Shown: positions 1-9,315 of the stretch, piece after piece
Position numbering within the stretch: the first letter of the stretch is position 1
How the letters are laid out: each line of letters starts with the position of its first letter
Assembly (NCBI RefSeq): GCF_015070855.1
Contig: NZ_JADDIX010000077.1
Span: forward strand, 135,155-199,154
Reading direction: 5' to 3'
DNA: 64,000 nt
Origin: Pseudomonas lopnurensis
Lineage (GTDB): Bacteria; Pseudomonadota; Gammaproteobacteria; Pseudomonadales; Pseudomonadaceae
Notes under the pieces: model-generated
The model's database searches: none
What the model was told of the DNA's origin: nothing
The model's input: the letters and a program-made list of their open reading frames with translations, nothing else
Made by a program: the position numbers and the translations under genes

Positions 1-49
1 GCCGGCTCCTACATTGCCAGGCATCGAAGCTGACGAGCGCAGCGGCATC

Positions 50-631
50 TTACAGGGTGATACGCGTACCTAGCACCTGCACAAAGGCAGCGAGCCAGGC
101 CGGATGCGCCGGCCACGCCGGGGCGCTGACCAGATTGCCGTCGGTATGCGCCTGGTCCACCGCGATATCCACATAGTCGCCACCGGCCAGCTTCACCTCC
201 GGGGCGCAGGCCGGATAGGCACTGCATGCGCGCCCTTTCAAGACGCCGGCGGCCGCGAGCAGTTGCGCACCATGGCAGACCGCGGCGATCGGCTTGTTCG
301 CCTCGTCGAAGGCACGGACCAGCGCCAGCACCTGCTCGTTCAGGCGCAGATATTCCGGCGCGCGGCCGCCGGGGATCACCAGCGCGTCGTAGTCCTCGGC
401 GCGCACCGCGGCGAAGTCGAAGTTCAGCGCGAAATTGTGCCCCGGCTTCTCGCTGTAGGTCTGGTCGCCCTCGAAATCGTGGATCGCCGTGCGCACGGTG
501 TCGCCGGCCTTCTTCTCGGGGCACACCGCATGCACGCGATGGCCAACCATCTGCAGCGCCTGGAATGGCACCATGGTCTCGTAGTCTTCGGCGTAGTCGC
601 CGACCAGCATCAGAATATTCTTCGCCGCCAT
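50..631 (-). CDS. DJ-1/PfpI family protein (class I amidotransferase-like)
   Basis: The 193-residue protein has the DJ-1/PfpI fold signature. An acidic cluster lies at residues 15-18, a VIPGGRAPE loop near 85-93, and the nucleophile elbow is AAVCHGAQ with Cys119-His120. Family members act as small stress-associated hydrolases or chaperone-like proteins (PfpI protease, YhbO/DJ-1 glyoxalase or deglycase); substrates are debated, so the exact reaction cannot be named. The start is supported by AAGGAG six or seven bases upstream of ATG. It stands alone, with the cardiolipin synthase gene upstream on the same strand. There is no signal peptide, so it is cytoplasmic. Confidence 0.9.
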   Translation of the reverse strand: MAAKNILMLVGDYAEDYETMVPFQALQMVGHRVHAVCPEKKAGDTVRTAIHDFEGDQTYSEKPGHNFALNFDFAAVRAEDYDALVIPGGRAPEYLRLNEQVLALVRAFDEANKPIAAVCHGAQLLAAAGVLKGRACSAYPACAPEVKLAGGDYVDIAVDQAHTDGNLVSAPAWPAHPAWLAAFVQVLGTRITL

Positions 632-730
632 GATCGCTCTCCTTCTCGACTGTGGAGCATCGCTCCGGGCGCGATGGCTTCAAGGCCGCGCCCGTTTCGC
701 CGCACACCGCGAACGAACCGGAGACGACTT

Positions 731-1891
731 CTAGCCACCACGATTGAAAATGTTCACTAGCAGCCGGTCGAGCCAGCCCCACATGCGCTGATACAGCCGC
801 AGATGGAGCGGCCGTGCATACCACCGCTGCAGATCGATCTCGACGCTCTGCTCGAAGTCCCGCTCGAAACTCTGCCGCACCTGCGCACTCAAGGAAGCAT
901 CGATCGCTTCGAGATTCGCTTCGAGATTCCAGCGTAGATTCCAGTGGTCGAAGTTGCACGAGCCGATGCTGACCCAATCGTCCACCAGCACCATTTTCAG
1001 GTGGGAGAAGTGTGGCTGATATTCGTGAATGCGCACGCCGGCGCGCAACAGCCGCGGGTAGAAACGCTGCCCGGCATAGCGTACCGGTGGATGGTCGGTA
1101 TTGCGGCTGGTCAGCAGCAGGCGCACCTCCACGCCGCGCCGCGCCGCGCGGATCAGCGCCCGGCGTACCTTGCCGGTGGGTAGAAAGTAAGGCGTCGCCA
1201 GCCAGATGCGCTTTTGCGCGTAGCGCAGATTGCGCAGCAGGCTGTGCAGAATGTCGCGATGCTGGCGTGCCGCGGCGTAGGCGACACGACCCAGGCCGGT
1301 GCCCGCGGGCAGCAGCGGAATGCGCGGCGCCCGCTGTGGCAATGGCAACTGCCAGATGCGCCGCTTGAGGCAGTGCACCCACTGGCTGTCGAACAGGGCC
1401 TGCCAGTCCTGCAGCAGCGGACCGGACATCTCGACCATCGCTTCGTGCCAGTGCCCGTCGGCTTTACCGGGATTCCAGAATTCGTCGGTCGCGCCCGCCC
1501 CGCCGACATATCCCGTGCAGCCATCGACCAGCAGGATCTTGCGATGATCGCGGTGCAGGTTGCGCAACCTGAGCCGTAGCGACAGCGGGTTGTACAGGCG
1601 CAGTTCGATTCCCCCCTCGGCCATCCGCTCGCGGTTGGCCTGGCTCATCTTCAGGCAGCCGAATCCGTCGAACAGGCAGCGCACCCGCACGCCGCGCGCG
1701 GCGGCTTGCAGCAAGGACTCGAGCAAGCGATCGAGACACTGCCCGTCCTCTACCAGATAGAGTTCGAGATCGACACGCCGCTCGGCCCGCCCGATGGCCT
1801 CGAGCATGGACGGAAAGAACTGCGGGCCGTCGATGAGCAGCCGAAAGCGGTTTTCGCTGCGCCAGGGAAATACGGCCCCGGCCAGCATCAT
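731..1891 (-). CDS. clsB: Cardiolipin synthase ClsB-type (phospholipase D superfamily)
   Basis: Two HKD phospholipase D motifs are visible in 386 residues: HRK at 116-118 followed by Asp123, and HLK at 297-299 followed by Asp304. The pair forms one active site that transfers a phosphatidyl group to make cardiolipin. The protein lacks the two N-terminal membrane helices of ClsA, and its length fits ClsB-type enzymes (about 390-415 residues). It probably acts at the inner face of the cytoplasmic membrane. It is divergent from olsBA, placing two membrane-lipid functions side by side. Assignment to ClsB rather than another PLD-type transferase is by length and motif spacing. Confidence 0.85.
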   Translation of the reverse strand: MMLAGAVFPWRSENRFRLLIDGPQFFPSMLEAIGRAERRVDLELYLVEDGQCLDRLLESLLQAAARGVRVRCLFDGFGCLKMSQANRERMAEGGIELRLYNPLSLRLRLRNLHRDHRKILLVDGCTGYVGGAGATDEFWNPGKADGHWHEAMVEMSGPLLQDWQALFDSQWVHCLKRRIWQLPLPQRAPRIPLLPAGTGLGRVAYAAARQHRDILHSLLRNLRYAQKRIWLATPYFLPTGKVRRALIRAARRGVEVRLLLTSRNTDHPPVRYAGQRFYPRLLRAGVRIHEYQPHFSHLKMVLVDDWVSIGSCNFDHWNLRWNLEANLEAIDASLSAQVRQSFERDFEQSVEIDLQRWYARPLHLRLYQRMWGWLDRLLVNIFNRGG

Positions 1892-2303
1892 CGGGCGACA
1901 CCCATGGCGTACGACGAACAGCGAAGCGAAGGTTCAGCTAGACAGCGCAATGAGAAATCCTTTTTCCGTTGGCATCCCGAGCCGCAGCGGGACCCTGGCA
2001 TCGCCCGCCCGGCTCGCCAGCGAAGGCGACGTGGATGATCGGAGGTAGCTTACCCAGTCTCCTCGGCAAGACAAGGCGACCGGGCACTCGCGACCCACTT
2101 CGACCATCCAGGCTGCCCTACCCCGAACCGCAAAGTGGGACGCCAGCGCCTCGGACCAGACCTGGGAGCCGTCCGATATAGGTCAGCGCCGCCGGGCAGA
2201 GTTCCCCAGCCGCTGGCGTTTGCCGCAATGGCATCCAGGCCGGTCCGGCGGGCGCACCCAGTCCCTGCGCGTTCCTCCCCATCGACCCGCGGATCGGGCG
2301 GGA
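1892..2303. other. Gene-free spacer upstream of olsB
   Basis: About 410 bases separate clsB from the candidate Pho box. Reading frames here lack a convincing start or conserved motif, and I recognise no RNA or repeat. It probably carries the divergent promoters of clsB and olsB. Confidence 0.5.
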
Positions 2304-2343
2304 CAGTCATTCAAGCATCATCGATTCGTCACAGCGGCGACAT
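2304..2343 (+). promoter_or_regulatory. Candidate tandem Pho box upstream of olsBA
   Basis: Four heptamers resembling the PhoB half-site CTGTCAT follow each other with exact 11 bp periodicity: CAGTCAT at 2304, GCATCAT at 2315, TCGTCAC at 2326 and GCGACAT at 2337. They match 6, 4, 5 and 4 of 7 positions. The arrangement lies about 115 bases upstream of the olsB start. In P. aeruginosa the olsBA genes are induced by phosphate limitation through PhoB, which makes the match meaningful although single units are weak. Confidence 0.5.
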
Positions 2344-2456
2344 GCCTCGCCCCTAGCCTGAGCCGGCAACCAGATAACCGGGCGCAACCATAACAACCAG
2401 GTGCTCGCGTTGCATTTGCCAACCCGCCACTGCCACGGCGGAACAGGAGACAGAGC

Positions 2457-3203
2457 ATGAATGCTATTGCCGATCCACGCAGCACGCGTCAACTGCAAGC
2501 CGAACGCCTGGATGGCGAACAGGCCCTGCGCGAAGCCCAGGCCCTGCGCTATCGGGTATTCAGCGGTGAATTCGATGCCCGCCTGCAGGGCGCGGAGCTG
2601 GGCCTGGATATGGACGATTTCGACATTCACTGCCGCCATATCGGCGTACGCGACCTCATGACCGGCGAACTGGTCGCCACCACCCGCCTGCTGGATCACC
2701 TCACCGCGCGCCGGCTGGGCCGCTTCTACAGCGAAGAGGAATTCGCCCTGCACGGGCTGGCCGAGCTCGACGCGCCGGTGCTGGAGATCGGCCGCACCTG
2801 CGTCGATCCGGCCTACCGCAATGGCGCCACCATCGCGGTGCTCTGGAGCGAGCTGGCGGAGGTGCTCAACCAGGGCGGCTATCGCTACCTGATGGGCTGC
2901 GCCAGCATCCCGATGCGCGACGGCGGCATCCAGGCCCGGGCGATCATGCATCGCCTGCGCGAGGCGCACCTGAGTACCGAGCTGCTGCACGCGGAGCCCA
3001 GGATGCCCCTGCCCGAGCTGGAACTCGCGGATAACGTCACCGCCCAGTTGCCGCCCCTGCTCAAGGCCTACATGCGCCTCGGCGCGAAGATTTGCGGCGA
3101 GCCCTGCTGGGACCCCGACTTCCAGGTGGCGGACGTCTTCATCCTGCTCAAGCGCGAGGAGCTTTGCCCGCGCTACGCCCGCCACTTCAAGGCCGCGGTA
3201 TAG
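2457..3203 (+). CDS. olsB: L-ornithine N-alpha-acyltransferase OlsB
   Basis: OlsB transfers a 3-hydroxyacyl chain from acyl-ACP to ornithine, the first step of ornithine-lipid synthesis. The 248-residue protein is a GNAT-fold member of the OlsB/hemolysin-like family. Visible hallmarks are the N-terminal [16 protein letters not shown] stretch, the [15 protein letters not shown] acyl-donor loop around residues 115-130, and [13 protein letters not shown]. An AGGAGA ribosome binding site precedes the ATG. The TAG stop is followed immediately by the ATG of olsA, so the two genes form a tightly coupled operon. A Pho-box-like array upstream suggests induction under phosphate starvation. Confidence 0.95.
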   Translation: MNAIADPRSTRQLQAERLDGEQALREAQALRYRVFSGEFDARLQGAELGLDMDDFDIHCRHIGVRDLMTGELVATTRLLDHLTARRLGRFYSEEEFALHGLAELDAPVLEIGRTCVDPAYRNGATIAVLWSELAEVLNQGGYRYLMGCASIPMRDGGIQARAIMHRLREAHLSTELLHAEPRMPLPELELADNVTAQLPPLLKAYMRLGAKICGEPCWDPDFQVADVFILLKREELCPRYARHFKAAV

Positions 3204-3977
3204 ATGGCGCGGCTACGCCTTTACGGGCGCCTGCTGCGCGTCGCCGCAGTGGTCCTGCTGGGGTTGCTGCTGGCCGCCGGCCTTGGCCTCGGCGCATATT
3301 GCGGGGTGCGGGCTTCGCCGTTGCGCAAACAACGGCTGACCCGCTGGCTCCTGGCCCGCCTGGCCGATGCCCTGCCCTTTCGTGTACGCGTCATCGGCGA
3401 ACGGCCGTCGCAACCGATGCTCTGGGTCGCCAACCATGTTTCCTGGTGCGACATCCCGTTGCTGGGGATGCTGCTGCCGATCTCGTTCCTCGCCAAATAC
3501 GAGGTTCGCGCCTGGCCCGCGCTCGGCTGGCTCGCCCAACAGGCCGGTACGCTCTTTATCCGCCGCGGCGCGGGCGATGCGCCGCAGATCAACCGGGAAC
3601 TGGCGATGCACCTCGAACAGGGTCGGCACCTGCTGATCTTCCCGGAAGGCACCTCGACCGACGGCACCCGGCTGCGCAGATTCCATGCGCGCTTGTTCGC
3701 CTGCGTGATAGAGGCCGGTTGTGCGGTCCAGCCCGTCGCCATTCGCTATCTGCGCAACGGCGAGATAGACCCCGTCGCACCCTTCGTTGGAGACGACGAA
3801 TTGCCGTCGCATCTGCGAAAGCTACTGGCCAGCGAAGTGGCACAGGTGGAAATTCGCCTGTTGCCCCCCATCCACCTTACGGCGCCTGGCCGCAACGCCC
3901 TTGCCGAGCAGGCGCATCGTGCGATCGAGGGCGCGCTGTTCGCCGACCGGCACGAACCCGAAAAAGCCGCCGCCTGA
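3204..3977 (+). CDS. olsA: Lyso-ornithine lipid acyltransferase OlsA
   Basis: OlsA adds the second acyl chain to lyso-ornithine lipid, completing the phosphorus-free membrane lipid. The 257-residue protein has an N-terminal membrane segment (about 10-35) and the PlsC motifs: NHVSWCD with H78 and D83 (HX4D) and FPEGT at 146-150. It starts at the base after the olsB stop codon. PlsC-family enzymes with the same motifs can also acylate lysophosphatidate; adjacency to olsB decides the call. Confidence 0.93.
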   Translation: MARLRLYGRLLRVAAVVLLGLLLAAGLGLGAYCGVRASPLRKQRLTRWLLARLADALPFRVRVIGERPSQPMLWVANHVSWCDIPLLGMLLPISFLAKYEVRAWPALGWLAQQAGTLFIRRGAGDAPQINRELAMHLEQGRHLLIFPEGTSTDGTRLRRFHARLFACVIEAGCAVQPVAIRYLRNGEIDPVAPFVGDDELPSHLRKLLASEVAQVEIRLLPPIHLTAPGRNALAEQAHRAIEGALFADRHEPEKAAA

Positions 3978-4025
3978 TTCCGCAGCAGAGGCGCCTGAAC
4001 CCGGCTGCTGGGTTAAGCTCGACGC

Positions 4026-4598
4026 ATGAACTATCTCGCACACCTCCACCTGGGCGGCCCACGCCCCGCCGACATGCTTGGCAGCCTCTACGGCGATTTC
4101 GTCAAAGGGCCGCTGCAAGGCCGCTGGCCTGCCGATATCGAGGCCGGCATTCGCTTGCACCGGCAAATCGACGCATTTACCGACAGCCATCCGCTGGTGC
4201 TGCAGGCCAAGGCGCGCTTTGCCGCGCAGCGGCGGCGCTATGCCGGCATCCTGCTGGATCTGTTCTTCGATCACTGCCTGGCGGCCAACTGGTCGGACTA
4301 TTCCCCCGAGCCGCTGGATCGGTTCACCCAGCGAGCCTACCGGGTACTCGCGAACGAACCCGAACTGCCCGGCAAGCTCGCCGTGATCGCGCCGCGCATG
4401 GCCGCCCAGGACTGGCTGGGCAGCTACCGCGACTTCGCGGTGCTGGACAGGGTGCTGAGCAACATGAGCCGCCGCCTTTCCCGTCCGGAGGGCCTGGCGG
4501 GCGGCCTGGTGGAGCTGGAGCGGCTGTACGCGCCGCTCCTCGATGATTTCCGTCTTTTCTATCCGCAGCTGCAGCGGTTCGCCAGCGACGCGGCGTAA
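4026..4598 (+). CDS. acpH: ACP phosphodiesterase
   Basis: The 190-residue protein opens with MNYLAHLHL and has GSLYGDFVKGPL near residue 18, both characteristic of the AcpH family (HD-like fold). AcpH hydrolyses the 4'-phosphopantetheine arm from holo-acyl carrier protein, giving apo-ACP. Length matches the family (about 190-195). It lies 48 bases after olsA in the same direction, so it may be co-transcribed with the ornithine-lipid genes, which use acyl-ACP donors. Whether this reflects functional coupling is inference. Confidence 0.88.
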   Translation: MNYLAHLHLGGPRPADMLGSLYGDFVKGPLQGRWPADIEAGIRLHRQIDAFTDSHPLVLQAKARFAAQRRRYAGILLDLFFDHCLAANWSDYSPEPLDRFTQRAYRVLANEPELPGKLAVIAPRMAAQDWLGSYRDFAVLDRVLSNMSRRLSRPEGLAGGLVELERLYAPLLDDFRLFYPQLQRFASDAA

Positions 4599-4735
4599 CG
4601 CGGCCCCCGTGGGGCCTGTCGAAATCCACCGCTAAATGTCGGCGACCGTAGGAGGCGCCTGCGCGTCTTCGATGCAGCGCTGTCGGGCAGCAAACAGGTG
4701 CAGCCCCGAGAAAGCCGCATGTGCACACCGCGCCC

Positions 4736-4820
4736 GTAGGAGCCCGGGGGGACGCCGAGTCCTTGCCGGCGATCGGCGCTCACGAACAGCGTCGCCAGCA
4801 GGCTGGCTCCAACAAGCGTG
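4736..4820. repeat. REP-like palindromic element
   Basis: The segment starts GTAGGAGCC and ends GGCTCCAAC, an inverted pair about 70 bases apart of the type scattered through Pseudomonas intergenic DNA. It lies between the convergent acpH and flavodoxin genes. Confidence 0.45.
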
Positions 4821-4829
4821 CGTTCCCGC

Positions 4830-5282
4830 TCAGCCGCGCAGGGCCGTGGCGAAGGCGTCCAGCCAGGGCTCGGCGTCGCTTTCCGGGGTGACCGTTTCGC
4901 TGGCGTCCAGGCGCAGCATCTCCTGCACTTCACGCACGCCGAGTTCGGCGAACAGTTCACGAATCAGTTCGCCGCCCCCGCAGAAGGTGTCGCCGTAGCT
5001 GGCGTCGCCGAGGGCGATGACGCCGCCGGGCAGTCCGCTCCAGGCCGGGAACCGGTCACGGATGGCCGAGTACAGGGGTATGAAGTTGTCCGGCAGCTCG
5101 CCCATGCCAGTGGTCGAGGTCACGACCAGCAGCGCCTCGGGCGCGAACTCGAGGATCTGCGGCAACGCTGCGCGGGGATCATGCCAGGCATCGAAACCGG
5201 CGGCCTTGAGCTTGCTTTCGGCGTGACGGGCGACGTCTTCGGCGGTGCCGTAGACGGTGCCGGAAAGAATGGCGACTTTCAT
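4830..5282 (-). CDS. Flavodoxin (MioC-like)
   Basis: The 150-residue protein begins MKVAILSGTVYGTAEDVA, a flavodoxin phosphate-binding loop, and carries TSTTGMGELPDNF and GDASYGDTFCGGG, which cradle the FMN isoalloxazine ring. It is a soluble one-electron carrier, similar in size to MioC and the short flavodoxin beside the PilZ-like gene in other pseudomonads. The open frame extends 11 codons upstream, but the MKVAILSG start at 5282 fits the family best. No reductase partner is encoded nearby. Confidence 0.9.
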   Translation of the reverse strand: MKVAILSGTVYGTAEDVARHAESKLKAAGFDAWHDPRAALPQILEFAPEALLVVTSTTGMGELPDNFIPLYSAIRDRFPAWSGLPGGVIALGDASYGDTFCGGGELIRELFAELGVREVQEMLRLDASETVTPESDAEPWLDAFATALRG

Positions 5283-5509
5283 GGTGCGGCTCCGAGGCGG
5301 ATCAAAGCCGCACATTATGCCGCAATCGCCGCCCCTCGGCGCCCGGACGAGCGGCCGGCCCGACGGTGACCGCCCCCCGCGTCGTTCGGCGGCGCCCCCG
5401 GCGCGGCGGAACTAAACGCTCGGCAGCCGGTCACAGCGCCGACAGCCCCCTGCAGCCAACCGGCCGCAGCGCTACCAATGAAGGGCACCGTCCTTCCGAG
5501 GGTATCCGC

Positions 5510-6136
5510 ATGGCGGACCAGACGATCCTGAGCAAAGACGAGCTCACCTTCATCAACAAGCTGATGCAGCGCAATGGCAACGGCACTGCCGAACGCGCGA
5601 CGGGTTTTCGCCTCGATGGCGGTCCGCAGTCCAACGAGCTGCTGATGCAACTGGCCGCCCACGCCGAGCTCTCGCTACAGGCCGAGTTCGATGATTTCCG
5701 CATGACCTTCCCCCTGCAGCTCAAGGAAGACGAACTGCACAGCCTGGACCTTCAGCTCGCGCCGCCGGCGATCTACGAGCGCGGGCCGGTGACCCGCGCC
5801 TGGCGCCTGCATCTGGAGCAGCCGCTGCCCCTGCTGGAAACCGACGGCGGCAAGAGCTCGCTCAGCGTGCATGAACTGTCCTCACACGGCGTGCTGGTGG
5901 ATGCCGGCAAGCGCCGCAAGCCGCCCAAGCACTTCCACCTGCGCCTGGCCCTGCCGGACGACACGCCCTTGGAAATCGACGCCCATCGGGTCCGCGAGCT
6001 GGACGACGGCCTGGCCGCCTATGAAGTCGAATTCAGGCAGGAAAAGGACGCCGAACGCATCCGCTCGTTCCTCTATCGACAACACCAGCGGCTGCACCCG
6101 GAACTGCAGCCTGAGTTGCCCGTCGATCTGGTGTAA
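5510..6136 (+). CDS. PilZ-like domain protein
   Basis: The 208-residue protein has an unassigned N-terminal part and a C-terminal half resembling PilZ. TRAWR near residue 90 could serve as the RxxxR motif, and HELSSHGVLVDA near 120 resembles D/NxSxxG, with Glu in place of Asp/Asn. If it binds c-di-GMP it would be a cytoplasmic effector, but the altered motif makes binding uncertain. The start is set by GAGGG seven bases upstream of ATG; the open frame extends further without a better start. It is divergent from the flavodoxin gene, an arrangement I recall from other Pseudomonas genomes. Confidence 0.65.
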   Translation: MADQTILSKDELTFINKLMQRNGNGTAERATGFRLDGGPQSNELLMQLAAHAELSLQAEFDDFRMTFPLQLKEDELHSLDLQLAPPAIYERGPVTRAWRLHLEQPLPLLETDGGKSSLSVHELSSHGVLVDAGKRRKPPKHFHLRLALPDDTPLEIDAHRVRELDDGLAAYEVEFRQEKDAERIRSFLYRQHQRLHPELQPELPVDLV

Positions 6137-6161
6137 GCTGTCGGGTCCGCGGCGCGAAGCG

Positions 6162-6322
6162 TAGCAGGCCGTTGAAAACGTAGGCGAGGCAGCCAGCGCC
6201 AGCGAATCAAACAGGCGAAAAACGCAGTTTACGAGTTGTAAATGAGCATTCTGATCGGACTCGCGCCCGAGCCTGTTTTTAACGCCGCGATGGCAACGCA
6301 GGCAGTTTTCAACGGCCTGCTA
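6162..6322. mobile_element. MITE-like element with 18 bp perfect terminal inverted repeats
   Basis: The outer 18 bases, beginning TAGCAGGCCGTTG at 6162, are repeated exactly in inverted orientation ending at 6322. Both ends begin with TA, fitting a TA target duplication. The 161 bp element encodes nothing and sits between the PilZ-like gene and folM. Its internal GCCTGTTTTT block resembles the elements at 29713 and 63716. Confidence 0.7.
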
Positions 6323-6356
6323 GCGCTCGCCGCCCATTCACAAACGACAAAAGCCC

Positions 6357-7061
6357 ATGACCCAGGCCCCGATCCTCATCACCGGAGCCGGCCAGCGGAT
6401 CGGACTGCATTGCGCCGAACGCCTGCTGGACGACGGCCACACGGTAATCGTCAGCTACCGCCGCGAGCGTGACGGCGTCGCCCGCCTGCGCGAGCGCGGA
6501 GCCATCGTCCTGCAGGCCGACTTCGCCGACGAGGCCGGCATCATGGCCTTCATCGCGGCACTCAAGGAGCGGACCGGGCAACTGCGGGCGATCGTTCACA
6601 ACGCCTCGGAATGGCGCTCCGACGCCCCGGGGCAGGAAGCCGAGGCCTTTCGCCAGCTGTTCCAGGTGCACATGCTGGCGCCCTACCTGATCAACCTGCA
6701 TTGCGCCGACCTGCTGCGCCACGGCGGCCCGGCGGATATCGTCCATATCGGCGACGATGTCACCCGCAAGGGCAGCAGCAAGCACATCGCCTATGCCGCG
6801 AGCAAGGCCGGCCTGGACAACCTGACCCTGTCCTTCGCCGCCAGCCTGGCGCCGGCGATCAAGGTCAACGGCATCGCCCCGGCGCTGATCCAGTTCAACC
6901 CGGACGACGATGCCGCCTACCGCAGCAAGGCATTGGCCAAGTCGGCGCTGGGCATCGAACCCGGCGCCGAGGTGATCTACCAAAGCCTGCGCTACCTGTT
7001 CGACAATCCTTACGTCACCGGCACCACACTGACCGTGAACGGCGGCCGCCACCTGATCTGA
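6357..7061 (+). CDS. folM: Dihydromonapterin reductase FolM
   Basis: A 234-residue short-chain dehydrogenase. The NADPH loop is TGAGQRIG near residue 10 and the catalytic YAASK lies near 145. The divergent TGxxxRIG glycine motif, the length, and the adjacent folX identify FolM, which reduces dihydromonapterin to tetrahydromonapterin, the pterin cofactor of phenylalanine hydroxylase in pseudomonads. It also has weak dihydrofolate reductase activity in characterised relatives. folX follows after 19 bases, so the two are probably one transcript. A MITE-like element ends 34 bases upstream of the start. Confidence 0.9.
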   Translation: MTQAPILITGAGQRIGLHCAERLLDDGHTVIVSYRRERDGVARLRERGAIVLQADFADEAGIMAFIAALKERTGQLRAIVHNASEWRSDAPGQEAEAFRQLFQVHMLAPYLINLHCADLLRHGGPADIVHIGDDVTRKGSSKHIAYAASKAGLDNLTLSFAASLAPAIKVNGIAPALIQFNPDDDAAYRSKALAKSALGIEPGAEVIYQSLRYLFDNPYVTGTTLTVNGGRHLI

Positions 7062-7080
7062 ACGACAACAAGGAGACGAC

Positions 7081-7455
7081 ATGCCCCGACTGGAACCCGC
7101 AATGGCACGCATCCGCGTCAAGGACCTGCGGCTGCGCACCTACATCGGCATCAAGGAAGAAGAGATCCTCAACAGGCAGGATGTGCTGATCAACCTGACC
7201 ATGCTCTACCCCGCCGCCGCCGCGGTGCGCGGCAACGACATCGAGCAGGCGCTGAACTACCGCACCATCACCAAGGCGATCATCCAGCACGTCGAGGACA
7301 ATCGCTTCGCCCTGCTCGAACGGCTGACCCAGGAGATCCTCGACCTGGTCATGCAGTACCCGCAGGTGCGCTATGCCGAAGTCGAGGTCGACAAGCCCCA
7401 TGCCCTGCGTTTCGCCGAGTCCGTCTCCATCACCCTGGCAGCGCATCGGGATTGA
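7081..7455 (+). CDS. folX: Dihydroneopterin triphosphate 2'-epimerase FolX
   Basis: A 124-residue FolB/FolX-fold protein. The sequence [23 protein letters not shown] and the YRTITKAI segment match FolX, which epimerises dihydroneopterin triphosphate to the monapterin form used by FolM. It is preceded by AAGGAGA and lies 19 bases after folM. In P. aeruginosa, as I recall, a GTP cyclohydrolase gene (folE) sits between these two; here it is absent. FolB (aldolase) is the alternative, but pairing with folM supports FolX. Confidence 0.88.
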   Translation: MPRLEPAMARIRVKDLRLRTYIGIKEEEILNRQDVLINLTMLYPAAAAVRGNDIEQALNYRTITKAIIQHVEDNRFALLERLTQEILDLVMQYPQVRYAEVEVDKPHALRFAESVSITLAAHRD

Positions 7456-7530
7456 CGCTGCGCAGGCTGGCCCGTCCAACGGCGCGAGGTTATGATCCCG
7501 CCGACTCAGCCAAACGCCGAGACCCTACAG

Positions 7531-7820
<290 letters not shown>

Positions 7821-7824
<4 letters not shown>

Positions 7825-8159
7825 AAGACCTGAAGGATTTTCGCGCGAGCCTGCGCAACCGCAACCAGCCGTTCAGCGAAACGCTGGCGTTCATCGAAAG
7901 CGCCTACGAATACCAGCCCAGCCGTTTCGTCAATGGCAGCCTGGAAAACGCCGCCGGCGAGAACGAAGGTTCCTGCAAGACGCTGGGCATGGCACTGCTG
8001 GAAGGTTTCACCACCGAAGAAGCCCTGCTCGCCTTCGGCGAACACTACCAGGCCGTGCTGGCCAACCCGAGCGGCAGTGATCACCGCAATATCCGCGCGC
8101 TGATGGAAACCGGCCTGCCGGGCGTACGCTTCGACACGCCCCCGCTCGAACGAAAATAA
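7821..8159 (+). CDS. HopJ-family protein (type III effector HopJ-like)
   Basis: A 112-residue protein matching the HopJ family: LAFIESAYEYQPSRFVNG, NEGSCKTLGMALL and ALLAFGEHYQAVL. The family name comes from a Pseudomonas syringae effector, but close relatives occur in many bacteria without a type III system, and none is visible here. A housekeeping role is more likely than secretion, though the function is unknown. It overlaps the DUF1244 stop by four bases (ATGA), so they share an operon. Confidence 0.85.
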
Positions 8160-8517
8160 GCGGACCGGCTGGCCTGTGCCCGTACGGGGCGGGTAGGTTG
8201 GGTTGAGCCTGCGAAGCCCAACGGACGGACTATCGGGCCGGCGCTTGAGCGACAGGGCGCGTGTGAGCGTCGCCCGCCTCATCGACCAACGAACAGCCCC
8301 TGCCGGGGATTCGCTCGGCACCGAAGCTGCGAATAAAAAGGGATCACCCCAGACACTTTAGGGGAAGGCTGAAGGAGCGGATGACCCCGGAAACCATTGA
8401 TGCGTACCTTACGCCGCCATGGTCCGCGGGGGAAATTCAGAGCCTGCATGCCCATCATAGGCATTGCCTATTCATCGGCCTCCTGCCCAGCAGAACATTT
8501 TCAATCTGGAGTCGCTC
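8160..8517. repeat. Intergenic region with a partial GTAGGTTGGG-type repeat
   Basis: At 8192-8224 lies one arm of the repeat seen in fuller form near 16.5, 31.3, 37.2 and 50.7 kb: GTAGGTTGGGTTGAGC followed by GCGAAGCCCAACGG. The rest of the region shows no gene or recognisable RNA. The cysZ promoter should lie in its right part. Confidence 0.5.
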
Positions 8518-9276
8518 ATGCCCGTATCCGCCCTTTCCGGCCCGCAGTACCTGCGCGAAGGCCTGCGGCTGGTGCTCAGCCCAGGGTTGCGGCTGTTCGT
8601 GATCCTGCCGCTGACGGTCAATGTACTGCTGTTCTTCGGCCTCGTCTGGCTCGCCATCCGCCAGTTCGGCATCTGGGTCGATGCGCTCATGCCCAGCCTG
8701 CCGGACTGGCTGGCCTTCCTCGAATACGTGCTCTGGCCGCTGTTCGTGGCACTGGTGCTACTGATGGTGTTCTTCACCTTCACCCTGCTCGCCAACATCA
8801 TCGCCGCGCCGTTCAACGGCTTTCTGGCGGAAAAGGTCGAGGTCGTGGTACGTGGCGACGATGCCTCCCCGCCATTCAGCTGGGCCGAATTGCTGGCCAT
8901 GCTGCCACGCACCATCGGCCGCGAACTGCGCAAGCTCGCCTACTTCGCGCCGCGCGCCCTGGCGCTGCTGGTGCTGTCTTTCATTCCGGTGCTGAACCTC
9001 GCCGCCGCACCCTTGTGGCTGCTGTTCGGCGTGTGGATGATGGCGGTGCAGTACATCGACTATCCGGCGGACAACAACAAGATGAGCTGGGCCGAGATGA
9101 TGGCCTGGCTGCGCCAGCGTCGCTGGCAGAGCCTGAGCTTGGGCGCGGTGACCTATGCCGCGTTGCTGGTGCCGGTGCTGAACCTGCTGATCATGCCGGC
9201 GGCGGTGGCCGCGGCCACGCTGTTCTGGGTACGCGAGGGCGGGCCGAATCGGCAGCTCGATCGGCAACAAGGGTGA
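8518..9276 (+). CDS. cysZ: Sulfate transporter CysZ
   Basis: A 252-residue inner-membrane protein of the CysZ/EI24 family. Hydrophobic segments lie near residues 25-50, 68-95, 140-165 and 205-235, with the conserved N-terminal [19 protein letters not shown]. CysZ mediates high-affinity sulfate (and sulfite) uptake for cysteine synthesis. Start 8518 was chosen because the conserved sequence begins there; an in-frame ATG lies 54 bases upstream. It is followed by a long gene-free segment, so it is likely monocistronic. Confidence 0.9.
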   Translation: MPVSALSGPQYLREGLRLVLSPGLRLFVILPLTVNVLLFFGLVWLAIRQFGIWVDALMPSLPDWLAFLEYVLWPLFVALVLLMVFFTFTLLANIIAAPFNGFLAEKVEVVVRGDDASPPFSWAELLAMLPRTIGRELRKLAYFAPRALALLVLSFIPVLNLAAAPLWLLFGVWMMAVQYIDYPADNNKMSWAEMMAWLRQRRWQSLSLGAVTYAALLVPVLNLLIMPAAVAAATLFWVREGGPNRQLDRQQG

Positions 9277-9315
9277 GCCTTGCCTGGCGGCATGCGTCGT
9301 TGCCGGACGTGAGCT

